Shown here one piece after another: positions 25,235-39,347 of a stretch of DNA of 64,000 bases. The position numbers and the translations under genes are program-made. Source of the DNA: Streptomyces sp. NRRL S-1022. Lineage in GTDB: Bacteria; Actinomycetota; Actinomycetes; Streptomycetales; Streptomycetaceae. Location of the stretch: contig NZ_JOIU01000013.1 of the NCBI RefSeq assembly GCF_000720135.1, positions 62,001 to 126,000 of the forward strand. Reading direction: 5' to 3'. How positions within the stretch are numbered: the stretch's first letter is position 1; every line of letters begins with the position of its first letter. Below the pieces are notes generated by a model, which searched no databases, was not told where the DNA came from, and saw only the letters and a program-made list of their open reading frames with translations.

Positions 25235-25999
25235 GTGAACCGGCGCGTCACCGTAGTCACCGCTGTCCACGGCCCGTCCGCCCGGTTCCTGCCGGACGCG
25301 TACGCGTCCCTGTGCGCGCAGCGGCTGCCCACGGGCTGGGAGTGGGACTGGGTCGTGCAGCAGGACGGCACGACCGGGGAGGTCCGCCCGCACGTCCCGG
25401 ACGACGCCCGGGTGTCCTTCCGCCAGGGCCGGCCGGGCGGCCCCGGGGTCGCCCGGACCATCGCGCTGGCGCGCGTCGAGGGCGCCTACGTCAAGGTGCT
25501 GGACGCCGACGACCAGCTCACCCCGGGCGCGCTGGCCCGGGACGTGGCCGTGCTGGAGGCCGACCCGACCGTCGGCTGGACGACGTCCCGCGTCCTGGAC
25601 CTGCTGCCCGACGGTTCCACGGCCGGCTTCCCCGGTGATCCCGACGACGGCCCGATCGAGCGCGGCACCGTCCTCGACCGGTGGAAGCGGAACGACTTCC
25701 GCGCCCCGGTCCACCCGGCGAGCCTGTGCGTCCGCAGGGAGCTGCTCATCGCCCTGGGCGGCTGGATGGCGCTGCCCGCCTCGGAGGACACCGGTCTGCT
25801 GCTGGCGCTGGACGCGGTGAGCCGCGGCTGGTTCACCGCCGAGGCCGGACTGCTGTACCGCAAGTGGGAGGGCCAGGTCACGGGCCGGCCCGCGCACACC
25901 GACCCGGCCGAACGCGCGGCCCGCACGGCGGTCGCCGAGGCCCGGGCCAGGGCGCTGGCCGCCCTCGGCTGGTCCTGTCCGCCGGCCCCTACCCGCTGA
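25235..25999 (+). CDS. Family 2 glycosyltransferase
   Basis: About 254 residues from GTG 25235; GTG 25220 and 25223 are alternatives nearer to GGAAAGG. The N-terminal GT-A fold starts NRRVTVVTAVHGPSARFL. The nucleotide-sugar and metal-binding DxD lies in YVKVLDADDQLTPGAL (about residue 90). The acceptor region contains RRELLIALGGWMALPASEDTGLLLAL, where SED is the usual catalytic-base motif. No transmembrane helix or signal is present, so it acts in the cytoplasm. The sugar donor and acceptor cannot be told. Its last 11 bp overlap the convergent ferredoxin gene. Confidence 0.88.
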   Translation: MNRRVTVVTAVHGPSARFLPDAYASLCAQRLPTGWEWDWVVQQDGTTGEVRPHVPDDARVSFRQGRPGGPGVARTIALARVEGAYVKVLDADDQLTPGALARDVAVLEADPTVGWTTSRVLDLLPDGSTAGFPGDPDDGPIERGTVLDRWKRNDFRAPVHPASLCVRRELLIALGGWMALPASEDTGLLLALDAVSRGWFTAEAGLLYRKWEGQVTGRPAHTDPAERAARTAVAEARARALAALGWSCPPAPTR

Positions 26000-26207
26000 C
26001 CGGCTCCTGCCCGGCGAGGAGGACCGCCTGCGAGGGGCACTTCTCGGCCGCCTCGCGGACCGCCTCCCGCACCCGCGGGTCCCCGGCCGCCTCCGCGGCG
26101 CCGGGCCGTACGACGCCGTACCCGTCCTCGAACGCGAACACGGCCGGCGCCCGGTAGGCGCACTCGGCGGAGCCGTAGCACCGGGAGCGGTCGACGGAGA
26201 CCTTCAT
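25989..26207 (-). CDS. Ferredoxin, 3Fe-4S type
   Basis: A 72-residue ferredoxin from ATG 26207. The cluster ligands are CYGSAEC (CX5C) and a distal Cys in EKCPSQAVLL. The missing fourth Cys in the first motif is typical of the 3Fe-4S ferredoxins that serve cytochrome P450s in Streptomyces. The N-terminal MKVSVDRSRC is also standard. No P450 or oxidoreductase gene is close, so the partner must be elsewhere. It is convergent with the GT2 gene and overlaps it by 11 bp. Confidence 0.92.
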   Translation of the reverse strand: MKVSVDRSRCYGSAECAYRAPAVFAFEDGYGVVRPGAAEAAGDPRVREAVREAAEKCPSQAVLLAGQEPVSG

Positions 26208-26282
26208 GCGTCCTCCACGCGTGGGCGGCTGTCCTCAGGACGTCACTGCCCGGCCGCACCCCCGTCGAACCGGACCGCCGGG

Positions 26283-26759
26283 TTACCGCGGGCCGCCCGC
26301 GGCCGAGAGCCAGTGGGCGACCCGGCGGACCGTCGGCTCGTCGAGCCGCTCGGCGAGCACACGGACCGCCTCGCCGTCCTCCGGGCCCAGGTCGTACAGG
26401 CCCGCCTTGCTCAGCCCGGCCATGAGCACCTGGTGGCGGCGGTCCGTCATCCGCTCGGCCAGCCGGGACGGTTCCGGGGAGCCGGTCGCGGACCGCTCCG
26501 GCGCGGGGGCGGGGGGCGGCGGGCCGGACGGGGCGTCGTAGCGGCGCCAGCCGCCGTCCCCGGGCCCCCAGAGCGCGACGGCCGCCTCGGCCCCGCGCGC
26601 CCGCACGGTCCGGGTCATGTCGCCGACGGCGTACAGCACCGGCTCCCGGTACGGGGACTCGGCGCCCACCGTCCAGGTGCCGCGGGCCGGCTCGTGGAAC
26701 ATCGCGACCCAGCGGGGTTCTCCGGACGGCCGCGGGCACCGGGGACGCTGCTTGTCCAT
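26283..26759 (-). CDS. Unknown protein, 158 residues
   Basis: Starts at ATG 26759 behind GGTGAGG. The N-terminal half (VAMFHEPARGTWTVGAESPYREPVLYAVGDMTRTV) looks like a small beta domain. A Pro-rich linker (PSGPPPPAPAPE) leads to a helical C-terminal half (about 105-158) with RHQVLMAGLSKAGLYDLGPEDGEAVRVLAERLDEPTVRRVAHWL. No membrane helix or known catalytic motif is seen. I do not recognise the family. It lies 75 bp upstream of the ferredoxin gene on the same strand and is divergent from the STAND gene. Confidence 0.65.
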   Translation of the reverse strand: MDKQRPRCPRPSGEPRWVAMFHEPARGTWTVGAESPYREPVLYAVGDMTRTVRARGAEAAVALWGPGDGGWRRYDAPSGPPPPAPAPERSATGSPEPSRLAERMTDRRHQVLMAGLSKAGLYDLGPEDGEAVRVLAERLDEPTVRRVAHWLSAAGGPR

Positions 26760-26856
26760 GGGAGACCTCACCCCTTCGGGAAGGAAAGGACCGGCGGGGC
26801 GACCGTAACTGACAGACCGTCAGATGACCAGGGGTGTACGGGGTCGTTCCCGCCAC

Positions 26857-26898
26857 GTCCGGCACCGGTCCCTCCCCTCGTGGGGACCGGTGCCGGAC
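26857..26898. other. 16-bp perfect hairpin in a divergent intergenic region
   Basis: GTCCGGCACCGGTCCC (26857-26872) and its exact complement (26883-26898) flank a 10-nt loop. A second inverted repeat (CGACCCG... CGGGTCG, about 26911-26947) follows. They lie in the 488-bp gap (26760-27247) between two divergent genes, where a terminator would not be expected. No start codon follows AAGGAGG at 27141, and TATAAG near 27187 may be the -10 element of the STAND gene. Possible uses are a small RNA end or a regulatory structure. Confidence 0.6.
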
Positions 26899-27247
26899 GG
26901 TGCCGGGCCGTCGACCCGCGCCATGTCGGCGGTGCGGCACGGGTCGAGGTACAGGGGGCGGCCGGACGCTGTCCGGGGCGCACGCGGGCTCACCCGCCGG
27001 GCGCGGCAGGAATTGAGCGATTTCGGCTGAGAACGTTCGGCACCATGGGCTGTCTCTCCGAGCACCGGGCCGGTGGCCTGTCCGGACGGTGTGTGACGGG
27101 TCCGCTACCGGGTTCGGATCCTGCCATCTGAGGCCCCGCATAAGGAGGTTCCGGTCTCCGGTCCGCCCCTCCGCCGCAGGTCAGCCGTATAAGGTGAGTT
27201 TTCCGGTCCGGACGTCCGACACGCGGGGGAAAGTGAGGGGTGGGACC

Positions 27248-30200
27248 TTGAGTTCCGACTCAGGGGCACGCACAGCCTTCGCCGAGCGCCTGGCGCTGCT
27301 GTACAAGGAGGCCGGAAACCCTCCCCTCAAGAGCGTCGCCGAGGCGGTCGTACGGCTGCAGCGGGTCGACGAGCGCGGCCGGCCCGTACGGGTGTCGGCG
27401 CAGCGGATCAGCGACTGGCGCCGGGCCCGGAACGTGCCGGCGCAGTTCGCCGCCCTCGCCGCGGTGCTGCAGATCCTGATCCCGGAGGCGCGGCGCCTGC
27501 GGCCCGCCCCGGTCTCCACCGGCCTGTACGACCTCGCCCACTGGCAGCGGCTGTGGGAGCTGGCCCTGACCGGTCCCACCGGCGAGCGGCCCGCCCCGCC
27601 CGCGGAACGGAACCGGCGGCCACCGGCCCAGGCCCCGCCGGTCTCCGGCGGCGTCTGCCCGTACCGCGGTCTCGCCCCCTACCGGCGCGAGGACGCCCGG
27701 TGGTTCTTCGGCCGCGAACGCAGCACGAACGCCCTGGTCGACCAGCTCCGCGCGGCCGAGCGGTCGGGCGGCCTGGTGATGCTGGTCGGCGCCTCCGGAG
27801 CGGGCAAGTCCTCCCTGCTGAACGCCGGCCTGGTCCCCGCGGTCCGCAACGGCGCCCCGGACGGCCCGGCGGCGGACGCGGCCGACCTGCCCCGGCGGGT
27901 CCTCCAGCTCGTCCCCGGTGCCGATCCGCTCGGAGAACTGGTCCGCCGCATCCCGGAGCTGGCCGGGATCGCCGCCGTCGCCCGCCGGGCCGAGCGGAAG
28001 GCCTCGGAGAACCCCGCGCTGCCCGGCAGCGGCGCCCCGCACCTCGCCCGGGCCGTGCGCGAGGCGGTCGCGGTCTGGGCGGCCCACGACGGGGGCCCGG
28101 ACGCCCGGCCGGTCGTCATCGTGGACCAGTTCGAGGAGGCGTTCACCCTCTGCGCCGACGAGGCGGACCGCCGTACGTTCATCCAGTTCCTGCACACCGC
28201 CTGCACCCCGCCCGCCGGCTCCGCCGGTCCCGCCCCCGTCCAGGTCGTCCTCGGCATCCGCGCCGACTTCTACGAGCAGTGCCTCCGCTATCCGGAACTC
28301 GCCGACGCGCTGCAGCACCGGCACATGGTGCTCGGCCCGCTGACCGGCACCGAACTGCGCGAGGCGGTGACCGGTCCGGCCAAGGCGGTGGGTCTGGAGC
28401 TGGAACCGGGGCTCGCCGAGCTGATCGTGCGCGAGGTCAGCGCCGACGGCCCGCGCGGCGCGCACGACGCGGGCGTGCTCCCGCTGCTGTCGCACGCGCT
28501 GCTGGCCACCTGGCAGCGCCGCAAGGCCGGGAAGCTGACGCTGGCCGGCTACCGCGCGGCGGGCGGCATCCAGGGCGCGGTCGCCGCGACCGCCGAGCGC
28601 GCCTGGTCCGGTCTGGACCCGGCGGCCCGTACCGCCGCCCGGCTGCTGCTGCTGCGACTCGTCCGGCTGGGCGAGGACACCCAGGCCACCCGGCGGCGCG
28701 GCACCCGGCGGCAGCTGGCGCAGGAGTCCGCGGACCCCGGCAAGACGGAGGAGTCGCTGGAGGCCCTGGTGCAGGCCCGGCTGGTCACCCTGGACGCCGA
28801 CACCGTGGAGATCACCCACGAGGCGCTGCTGCACGCCTGGCCCCGGCTGCGGCACTGGATCGACGAGGGCCGCGGCGACCATCTGCTGCGCCAGCGGCTG
28901 GAGGAGGACGGCCGGGCCTGGGAGGACTCGGGCCGCGACAGCTCCCTGCTGTACCGGGGTTCCCGGCTGGAACAGGCCCGCAGCTGGGCCCGGTCGGCCG
29001 GGGACACCTTCCTGACCCGCAGCGCGGTGGAGTTCCTGGCCGCCTCGGTACGGCTGCGCAAGCGCTCGGTGTGGCTGAGCCGGGCCGCGGTGGCGGCACT
29101 GGTGGTGCTGGCCCTGCTCGCCGGCGGTTCCGCGGTGATCGCCTCCAAGCAGCGCGACGACGCCGTGTTCGCGCAGGTGCTCGCCGAGGCCGACCGGGTG
29201 CAGCACACCGATCCGTCGCTGGCCGCCCAGCTCGACCTGGTCGCGCACCAGCTGCGCCCCGGCGACGAGGGCACCTACAGCCGCCTGATCTCCATCGTGA
29301 ACGCACCGCTGGCCACCTCGCTGTCCGGCCACACCGGTGCCGTCTACCTCACCTCGTTCAGCCCCGACGGCCGCACCCTGGCCACGGCCGGCTACGACCG
29401 CACTGTCCGGCTGTGGAACGTCACCGACCCCCACCGCCCGGCCCCGCTCGGCAAGCCGCTCACCGGCCACGCCAGCTGGGTGAGCAGCGCCGTCTTCAGC
29501 CCGGACGGCCGCACCCTGGCCACCGCGGGCGACGACGGCACCGTCCGGCTGTGGGACGTCACCGACCCCGCCCGCCCCGCACCGCTCGGCACACCGCTCA
29601 CCGGTCACACCGGCACCATCTACCTGGTCGCCTTCAGCCCGGACGGCCGAACCCTGGCCACGGCCGGCGAGGACCGCACCGTCCGGCTGTGGGACGTCAC
29701 CGACCGGCACCGGCCGGCCCCGCTGGCCACGCTGCGCGGGCACTCCGCCGCGGTGCGCTCCGTGGCGTTCGCCCCGGACGGGCGGACGCTCGCGACCGGC
29801 GGCGACGACGACACGGTCCGGCTGTGGGACGTCACCGCGCCACGCCGGCCGGCGGTGGTGCGGATCCTGCGCGGGCACACCGACCTGGTGCACTCGGTGA
29901 CCTTCAGCCCCGACGGGCACACCCTCGCCAGCGGCAGCGCGGACGACACCATCCGGCTGTGGGACGTCACCCGCCCCGCCCGCGCGGCGGCGATCGGCGC
30001 GCCGCTGACCGGCCACACCGGCCCGATCTGGTCCGTGGCGTTCAGCCCCGACGGCGGCCGGCTGGCCGCCGCGAGCGCCGACAGCACGGCGAGCCTGTGG
30101 AACGTCAGCGATCCGGCCTCCCCGTCCCAGATCGGCGAGCCGCTCGCGGGCAGCAGCGGCGAGATGTACGCGCTCGGTTTCAGCCGGGACGGCCGCACCC

Positions 30201-31291
30201 TCGCCACCGGCAGCGGCGACGGCAAGGTGCGCCTGTGGTCGGTGCCTGCCTCGGACATGCTCGGCCGCAGCGGGGCGTTCCGCCCGGACGGGCGGGTTCT
30301 GGCCACCGCCGCCCGGGACGGCCGGCTCCGGCTGTGGAACGTGTCCCGGCCCGGCCGGCCCGTGCCGCTCGGCAAGCCGTTCATGCACGCCGACGGCGAC
30401 CAGCGCTCCCTGGTGTTCTCCCCCGACGGCCGCACCCTCGCCGTCCTCACCGGTGTCCGCGCGGTCCACCTGTGGAACGTCACCGACCCCGCCCACCCCG
30501 TCTCCGCCGGCCCGCCGCTGCCCCTGCGCACCCGCTTCATGGGCCCCGACGCGCTGGCCTACAGCCCCGACGGCCGCACCCTGGCCACCGCCTACGACGA
30601 CCGCACCATCCAGCTGTGGAACGTCACCGACCCCGCGCACGCCGTCCCGCTCGGCAAGCCGCTCACCGGCCACCGGGGCTACGTCAACGCCCTCGCCTTC
30701 AGCCCGGACGGCCGCACGCTCGCCAGCGGCAGCGCGGACGGCACGATCCGGCTGTGGAAGGTGACCGACCCCGGGCACGCGGTCCCGCTCGGCACGCCGC
30801 TCCCGGAACACTCCGGGCCGGTCAACGCGCTCGCCTTCAGCCCGGACGGGCACACGCTGGCCAGCGGCAGCGACGACGACACGGTCCGCCTGTGGGACGT
30901 CACCGCCCCCGCCTCCGCGAGCGCGCTGGGCGACCCGCTCACCGGCCACACCGAGGCGGTCACGTCCGTGACGTTCAGCGCCGACGGCCGCACCCTGGCC
31001 AGCGGCGGCAACGACAACACGGTGCGCCTGTGGAACGTCACCGAGCCGGACTCGGCGACCGGGATCGGCCAGTCGATGAGCCCCAACGCCAAGACCGGCG
31101 CCTTCCTCTCCTTCAGCCCGAACAGCCACGTCCTCGGCGTCTCCAGCGGCAGCGACACCGTCCGTCTGTGGAGCCTGGACGCCGACGCGGCCATCCGGCA
31201 CATCTGCTCGGTCACCCGGGGCGTCCTCACCCCGCACCGGTGGCACGAGTACCTCTCCCGCCTCTCCTACGACCCCCCGTGCGGTCGATGA
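27248..31291 (+). CDS. STAND NTPase with HTH-like N-terminus and 14 WD40 repeats
   Basis: About 1347 residues from TTG 27248, chosen because GAGGGGTGGG precedes it; the frame is open to 27089. Residues 1-90 are a helical Xre-like domain ([29 protein letters not shown]). From about 135 comes the STAND (nSTAND1) NTPase: [21 protein letters not shown], Walker [10 protein letters not shown] (about 181-189), Walker [11 protein letters not shown] (about 290) and a winged-helix-like [13 protein letters not shown]. One hydrophobic helix (about 612-632) follows. Residues 692-1314 form 14 WD40 repeats ending in VRLWDV or VRLWNV, enough for two seven-bladed propellers. A short Cys-containing tail ends it. 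STAND proteins are ATP-driven switches, with the repeats as likely sensor. No nuclease, protease or TIR effector is visible. Confidence 0.9.
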   Translation: MSSDSGARTAFAERLALLYKEAGNPPLKSVAEAVVRLQRVDERGRPVRVSAQRISDWRRARNVPAQFAALAAVLQILIPEARRLRPAPVSTGLYDLAHWQRLWELALTGPTGERPAPPAERNRRPPAQAPPVSGGVCPYRGLAPYRREDARWFFGRERSTNALVDQLRAAERSGGLVMLVGASGAGKSSLLNAGLVPAVRNGAPDGPAADAADLPRRVLQLVPGADPLGELVRRIPELAGIAAVARRAERKASENPALPGSGAPHLARAVREAVAVWAAHDGGPDARPVVIVDQFEEAFTLCADEADRRTFIQFLHTACTPPAGSAGPAPVQVVLGIRADFYEQCLRYPELADALQHRHMVLGPLTGTELREAVTGPAKAVGLELEPGLAELIVREVSADGPRGAHDAGVLPLLSHALLATWQRRKAGKLTLAGYRAAGGIQGAVAATAERAWSGLDPAARTAARLLLLRLVRLGEDTQATRRRGTRRQLAQESADPGKTEESLEALVQARLVTLDADTVEITHEALLHAWPRLRHWIDEGRGDHLLRQRLEEDGRAWEDSGRDSSLLYRGSRLEQARSWARSAGDTFLTRSAVEFLAASVRLRKRSVWLSRAAVAALVVLALLAGGSAVIASKQRDDAVFAQVLAEADRVQHTDPSLAAQLDLVAHQLRPGDEGTYSRLISIVNAPLATSLSGHTGAVYLTSFSPDGRTLATAGYDRTVRLWNVTDPHRPAPLGKPLTGHASWVSSAVFSPDGRTLATAGDDGTVRLWDVTDPARPAPLGTPLTGHTGTIYLVAFSPDGRTLATAGEDRTVRLWDVTDRHRPAPLATLRGHSAAVRSVAFAPDGRTLATGGDDDTVRLWDVTAPRRPAVVRILRGHTDLVHSVTFSPDGHTLASGSADDTIRLWDVTRPARAAAIGAPLTGHTGPIWSVAFSPDGGRLAAASADSTASLWNVSDPASPSQIGEPLAGSSGEMYALGFSRDGRTLATGSGDGKVRLWSVPASDMLGRSGAFRPDGRVLATAARDGRLRLWNVSRPGRPVPLGKPFMHADGDQRSLVFSPDGRTLAVLTGVRAVHLWNVTDPAHPVSAGPPLPLRTRFMGPDALAYSPDGRTLATAYDDRTIQLWNVTDPAHAVPLGKPLTGHRGYVNALAFSPDGRTLASGSADGTIRLWKVTDPGHAVPLGTPLPEHSGPVNALAFSPDGHTLASGSDDDTVRLWDVTAPASASALGDPLTGHTEAVTSVTFSADGRTLASGGNDNTVRLWNVTEPDSATGIGQSMSPNAKTGAFLSFSPNSHVLGVSSGSDTVRLWSLDADAAIRHICSVTRGVLTPHRWHEYLSRLSYDPPCGR
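29321..31190 (+). repeat. WD40-coding tandem repeats, about 135 bp each
   Basis: Fourteen units encode (L)[36 protein letters not shown]. Units 1-6 and 10-13 are close to one another at the DNA level; units 7, 8, 9 and 14 are more diverged, and unit 8 is shortened. High similarity between units suggests recent duplication and makes the stretch prone to recombination and misassembly. Confidence 0.85.
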
Positions 31292-31458
31292 TCGGCCAAC
31301 ATCCCTGATTCGCCCCGGACTTGGCCCCACGGAACCGACAACCTTGTTACCCTTGGCCATAGCCCGGTCGCTGGTGCATCCCCCGTCGCCAGCGGCCGGG
31401 TTCTCCGTCTGCGGGTCACCTCGGCCTCCCTGTCGGTGCCGCATGGCACTGTGCCGCC

Positions 31459-31629
31459 ATGACGACAACGACAGAGCTCACCCTCTTCGCCGACCACTTC
31501 CGGATACACGTGAGCCCCCCGATCCCCGCCGAAGTCATCAAGCGCTGGACGCCACCCGGCAACGAGCCCGGCGCATGCCGAAGACCCCCGGTCCTGTTGG
31601 ACCGGGGGTCTTCGTGCTGGTGGGGCTAA
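31459..31629 (+). pseudogene. Possible truncated gene remnant running into tRNA-Ile
   Basis: A 56-codon frame begins MTTTTELTLFADHFRIHVS, which resembles the N-terminus of a small bacterial protein family that starts ELTLFADxFxxHV. After about 25 residues it loses that likeness. It then reads through the terminator hairpin at 31580-31613 and stops inside tRNA-Ile. No Shine-Dalgarno site is clear. It may be the surviving 5' end of a gene cut off by a rearrangement, or chance. The rest of 31292-31458 shows nothing I can name. Confidence 0.3.
31580..31613 (-). terminator. Terminator behind tRNA-Ile
   Basis: A 15-bp perfect stem (GAAGACCCCCGGTCC and its complement) with loop TGTT lies 5 bp beyond the encoded CCA of tRNA-Ile on the minus strand. 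Confidence 0.85.
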
Positions 31630-31694
31630 CAGGATTTGAACCTGTGGCCTCATCCTTATCAGGGATGCGCTCTAACCAACTGAGCTATAGCCCC
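31618..31694 (-). tRNA. tRNA-Ile (anticodon GAT)
   Basis: The minus strand folds as a tRNA: acceptor GGGGCUA/UAGCCCC, D-arm AGCUCAGUUGGUUAGAGC, anticodon stem CAUCC/GGAUG with loop CUGAUAA, and T-arm CAGGUUCAAAUCCUG. Discriminator A is followed by CCA in the genome (31620-31618), unlike the Leu and Ala tRNAs in this window. It lies upstream of the gyrA side of the origin region, as in other actinobacteria. Confidence 0.97.
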
Positions 31695-31805
31695 GCCGCG
31701 CTCTGCGGTGTATGTCCCGCGCGCTGACTCCTGAAGATTAGCGCACGACCGCGTCAGTCCCAAAATCGGTTGTCGGGGACCGTCAGAACGCCGCTGGTCC
31801 GGCGG

Positions 31806-32543
31806 TCACTCGTCCTCCGCGAGGGTCAGCTCGATACCGCCGACGAAGCCCGCGGAGAGGTTGTAGATGAACGCGCCGAGGGTCGCGAGGGCCGTGGCCA
31901 GGACGACGTCGATGACCGCGATGATCGTCGTGAACGTCAGCACGTGGGGGAGGGACAGGAACGCCTGGAGGTCGAAGCCGTTCGCCTCGTTCGAACCGGT
32001 CGCCTCCGAGATCGTGCCGCCCACCGTGGAGAACACGCCCATCGCGTCCATGACCATCCACAGCACCGCCGAGGCGACGATCGTGCAGATACCGAACGCG
32101 ATGGAGAGCAGGAAGCTGACCTTCATCACCGACCACGGGTCGGCCTTGGCCACCCGCAGCCGCGCCTTGCGGGTCCGCGGCGCCGTCCGCACCCCCGTAC
32201 GCGGCTTGCGCATCGCACCCGCGGGGGCCTGCGCCGGATAGGCCTGCGGCGGGTGGTAGGGCCCGTCGGGCTGCTCCGAGCGCCGCTCGCCGGGCAGCGG
32301 CGACGCCGGCCGCGCCTCACCGGCCGCGCCCGCACCTCGGGTGTCCGTCACAGTTCCCCCCTGGGACTCCTGCTGGGATTCCTGCGTGCCGGAGGACTCC
32401 GTCACGGAAGCCTTCACCGGCTTCAGGTTGGTCGTGTGCGGATCGCTCGCACTCCCCGCACGCGCGGCGGAGCCACGGCCGCCGCCGTCCGTTTCCGTAC
32501 CCGTGGAGGTACCGGCCGATCCGGCGCCCGTGGCTCCGCTCAC
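31806..32543 (-). CDS. DUF3566 membrane protein
   Basis: A 245-residue protein from GTG 32543 with GAGGAG upstream. The first about 125 residues are a disordered Ser/Gly/Pro-rich segment. A basic stretch (TRKARLRVAKADPWSVMKVSF) leads to two transmembrane helices (about 142-165 and 205-235) separated by an outside loop (FSTVGGTISEATGSNEANGF). This matches DUF3566, found just after gyrA in actinobacteria. In mycobacteria the equivalent, CwsA, works with CrgA and Wag31 in division and polar wall growth; that role is only inferred here. It lies 18 bp after gyrA and is probably co-transcribed with it. Confidence 0.9.
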   Translation of the reverse strand: MSGATGAGSAGTSTGTETDGGGRGSAARAGSASDPHTTNLKPVKASVTESSGTQESQQESQGGTVTDTRGAGAAGEARPASPLPGERRSEQPDGPYHPPQAYPAQAPAGAMRKPRTGVRTAPRTRKARLRVAKADPWSVMKVSFLLSIAFGICTIVASAVLWMVMDAMGVFSTVGGTISEATGSNEANGFDLQAFLSLPHVLTFTTIIAVIDVVLATALATLGAFIYNLSAGFVGGIELTLAEDE

Positions 32544-32561
32544 GATGACTCACTCCTCGTG

Positions 32562-35156
<2,595 letters not shown>

Positions 35157-35198
35157 TGCTGGTGAAGATCCTTCCTGGTGCGGTCAGCTGAGACCGAC

Positions 35199-37652
<2,454 letters not shown>

Positions 37653-38183
37653 TCACCCGTAGGTATCGCCGGGTCCGGTGCTCCCCGGAGCCCGCAGCGG
37701 GCCGTAGCGACGGGGCTGGCCGCCCGGATTGAGCACCTTGATGATCCGTACGCTGCCGTGCCCGAGGTCCTCGTTGATCCGCGCCACGAGCGTCGGCGCG
37801 AGCACCCGCAGCTGGGTCGCCCAGGCCGTCGAGTCGCACTGCACGGTCAGCACCCGCTCGTCCTCGTCGTACCGCTGCGGCACGCAGTGCTTGGCCAGGT
37901 CCTCGCCGACGATCTCCGGCCAGCGGCCCATCACCCCGCCGACCGCGGCCGGCGTCTCCCAGCCGCGCTCGGTGATCAGCCGGTTGATCGCCGAGCCCAG
38001 CGCCATCGGATCGCGCCCGTCGGCCCGCGCGCCGGAACGCAGACCGCCGCCCCGCCGCGCCTGCTTCTTCTGCCGCGCCGCGTCCCCGCGCGCGCGTGCC
38101 TGCTCCCTCGCGGCGCGCAACGCCACGCGCGCGAGGTCGACCCCGGAGGGCTCGGCGTCCTTCTTCGGTTCCCGTGCGCTCAT
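37653..38183 (-). CDS. DUF721/DciA-like protein
   Basis: A 176-residue protein from ATG 38183, which overlaps the recF stop as ATGA. A basic, Ala/Arg-rich N-terminus (about 1-60, [20 protein letters not shown]) is followed by the DUF721 domain: [61 protein letters not shown] and [16 protein letters not shown]. This domain is related to DciA, which loads or steers the DnaB helicase in bacteria lacking DnaC. Its position in the dnaA-dnaN-recF-gyrB cluster supports a replication role. Translational coupling to recF is evident. Confidence 0.88.
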   Translation of the reverse strand: MSAREPKKDAEPSGVDLARVALRAAREQARARGDAARQKKQARRGGGLRSGARADGRDPMALGSAINRLITERGWETPAAVGGVMGRWPEIVGEDLAKHCVPQRYDEDERVLTVQCDSTAWATQLRVLAPTLVARINEDLGHGSVRIIKVLNPGGQPRRYGPLRAPGSTGPGDTYG

Positions 38184-39301
38184 ACGCGTTCCACCGCCCC
38201 GTCCGCCACCGCGTACCGGGCACCGGCCAGCACGTGCGGTACGTCGTCGTCCACGGCAGCGGTGACCAGCACCTGCTCGCCGGGCGCGACCAGCTCCGCC
38301 AGCCGTTCCCGGCGGCGGGCGTCCAGCTCGGCGAAGACGTCGTCCAGGATCAGCACCGGCTCGTTGCCCTCGGCACGCAGCAGGTCGTAGGAGGCCAGCC
38401 GCAGGGCGAGGGCGTACGACCAGGACTCCCCGTGCGAGGCGTACCCCTTCGCGGGCAGCTGGCCCAGCTTGAGGACCAGATCGTCCCGGTGCGGGCCGAC
38501 GAGGGTGACACCCCGCTCGATCTCCTGCTTGCGGACCTCGGTCAGCGCCGCCATGAGCTGGGCGTACAGCTCCTCGCGCGTGTGCGCCTCACCGGGAGCC
38601 GACGGCCTGTACTCCAGCCCGACCGGCCCGCCCCCGGGGGCCAGCTGCTCGTACGCCTTGTCGGCGAGCGGCTGCAGCGCGGCGACCAGATCCAACCGCT
38701 GGGCGAGCAGCTCGGCACCCGCGCGCGCGAGATGCTGGTCCCACACGTCGAGCGTGGACATGTCCATGGACCGCCCGCCGTGCCGGCGCGCCAGCGCGGC
38801 CGTCTTCAGCAGGGTGTTGCGCTGCTTGAGCACCCGCTCGTAGTCGGAGCGCACCCCCGCCATCCGCGGCGACCGCGCGGTGACCAGCTCGTCCAGGAAC
38901 CGCCGCCGCTCGCCCGGATCGCCCTTGACGAGGGCGAGGTCCTCGGGCGCGAACAGCACGGTCCGTACGATCCCCAGCACGTCCCGCGGCTTGACCTGCG
39001 AGGACCGGTTGATGCGGGCCCGGTTGGCCCTGCCCGGGTTCAGCTCCAGCTCGACCAGCTGCTGCCGCTCGCCCTGCCGGACCTGCGCCCGCACGACCGC
39101 CCGCTCGGCGCCCATGCGCACCAGGGGCGCGTCCGAGGCGACCCGGTGGCTGCCGAGAGTCGCCAGATAGCCGACCGCCTCCACGAGGTTGGTCTTGCCC
39201 TGCCCGTTGGGGCCGACGAAGGCGGTGACGCCCGGGTCGAGCGGGACCTCGGCCCGGGCGTACGAGCGGAAGTCGGCCAGCGAAAGATGCGTGACGTGCA
39301 T
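38180..39301 (-). CDS. recF: RecF recombination mediator
   Basis: A 373-residue ABC-type ATPase from ATG 39301. Visible motifs are [19 protein letters not shown], Walker [18 protein letters not shown], signature-region segments [16 protein letters not shown], Walker [16 protein letters not shown] and the His-loop region [12 protein letters not shown]. RecF with RecO and RecR loads RecA at gapped DNA and helps restart stalled forks. The length is typical. The stop overlaps the DUF721 start by 4 bp; gnd lies 46 bp upstream. Confidence 0.98.
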   Translation of the reverse strand: MHVTHLSLADFRSYARAEVPLDPGVTAFVGPNGQGKTNLVEAVGYLATLGSHRVASDAPLVRMGAERAVVRAQVRQGERQQLVELELNPGRANRARINRSSQVKPRDVLGIVRTVLFAPEDLALVKGDPGERRRFLDELVTARSPRMAGVRSDYERVLKQRNTLLKTAALARRHGGRSMDMSTLDVWDQHLARAGAELLAQRLDLVAALQPLADKAYEQLAPGGGPVGLEYRPSAPGEAHTREELYAQLMAALTEVRKQEIERGVTLVGPHRDDLVLKLGQLPAKGYASHGESWSYALALRLASYDLLRAEGNEPVLILDDVFAELDARRRERLAELVAPGEQVLVTAAVDDDVPHVLAGARYAVADGAVERV

Positions 39302-39347
39302 GGTCGTCCGCCGACCTCCCTGCTTGTCTCCGGCCTGCTGCCGCGGC

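Noticed and set aside
29321..31190. Regular repeats that might suggest a CRISPR array
   Set aside because: Units are about 135 bp, coding, and match WD40 repeats; no short palindromic repeats with unique spacers.
27248..31291. Calling the STAND protein an antiphage defence system
   Set aside because: No effector domain such as nuclease, TIR or protease, and no neighbouring defence genes; only the switch architecture is supported.
27260..31468. A 1402-codon minus-strand frame opposite the STAND gene
   Set aside because: Regular repeats in it (GDVPQPD and similar) are only the mirror of the WD40-coding DNA; no start signals.
20104..31694. An integrated element using the tRNA genes as attachment sites
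   Set aside because: No integrase, excisionase or direct repeat of a tRNA 3' end was seen, so the block is not called a mobile element.
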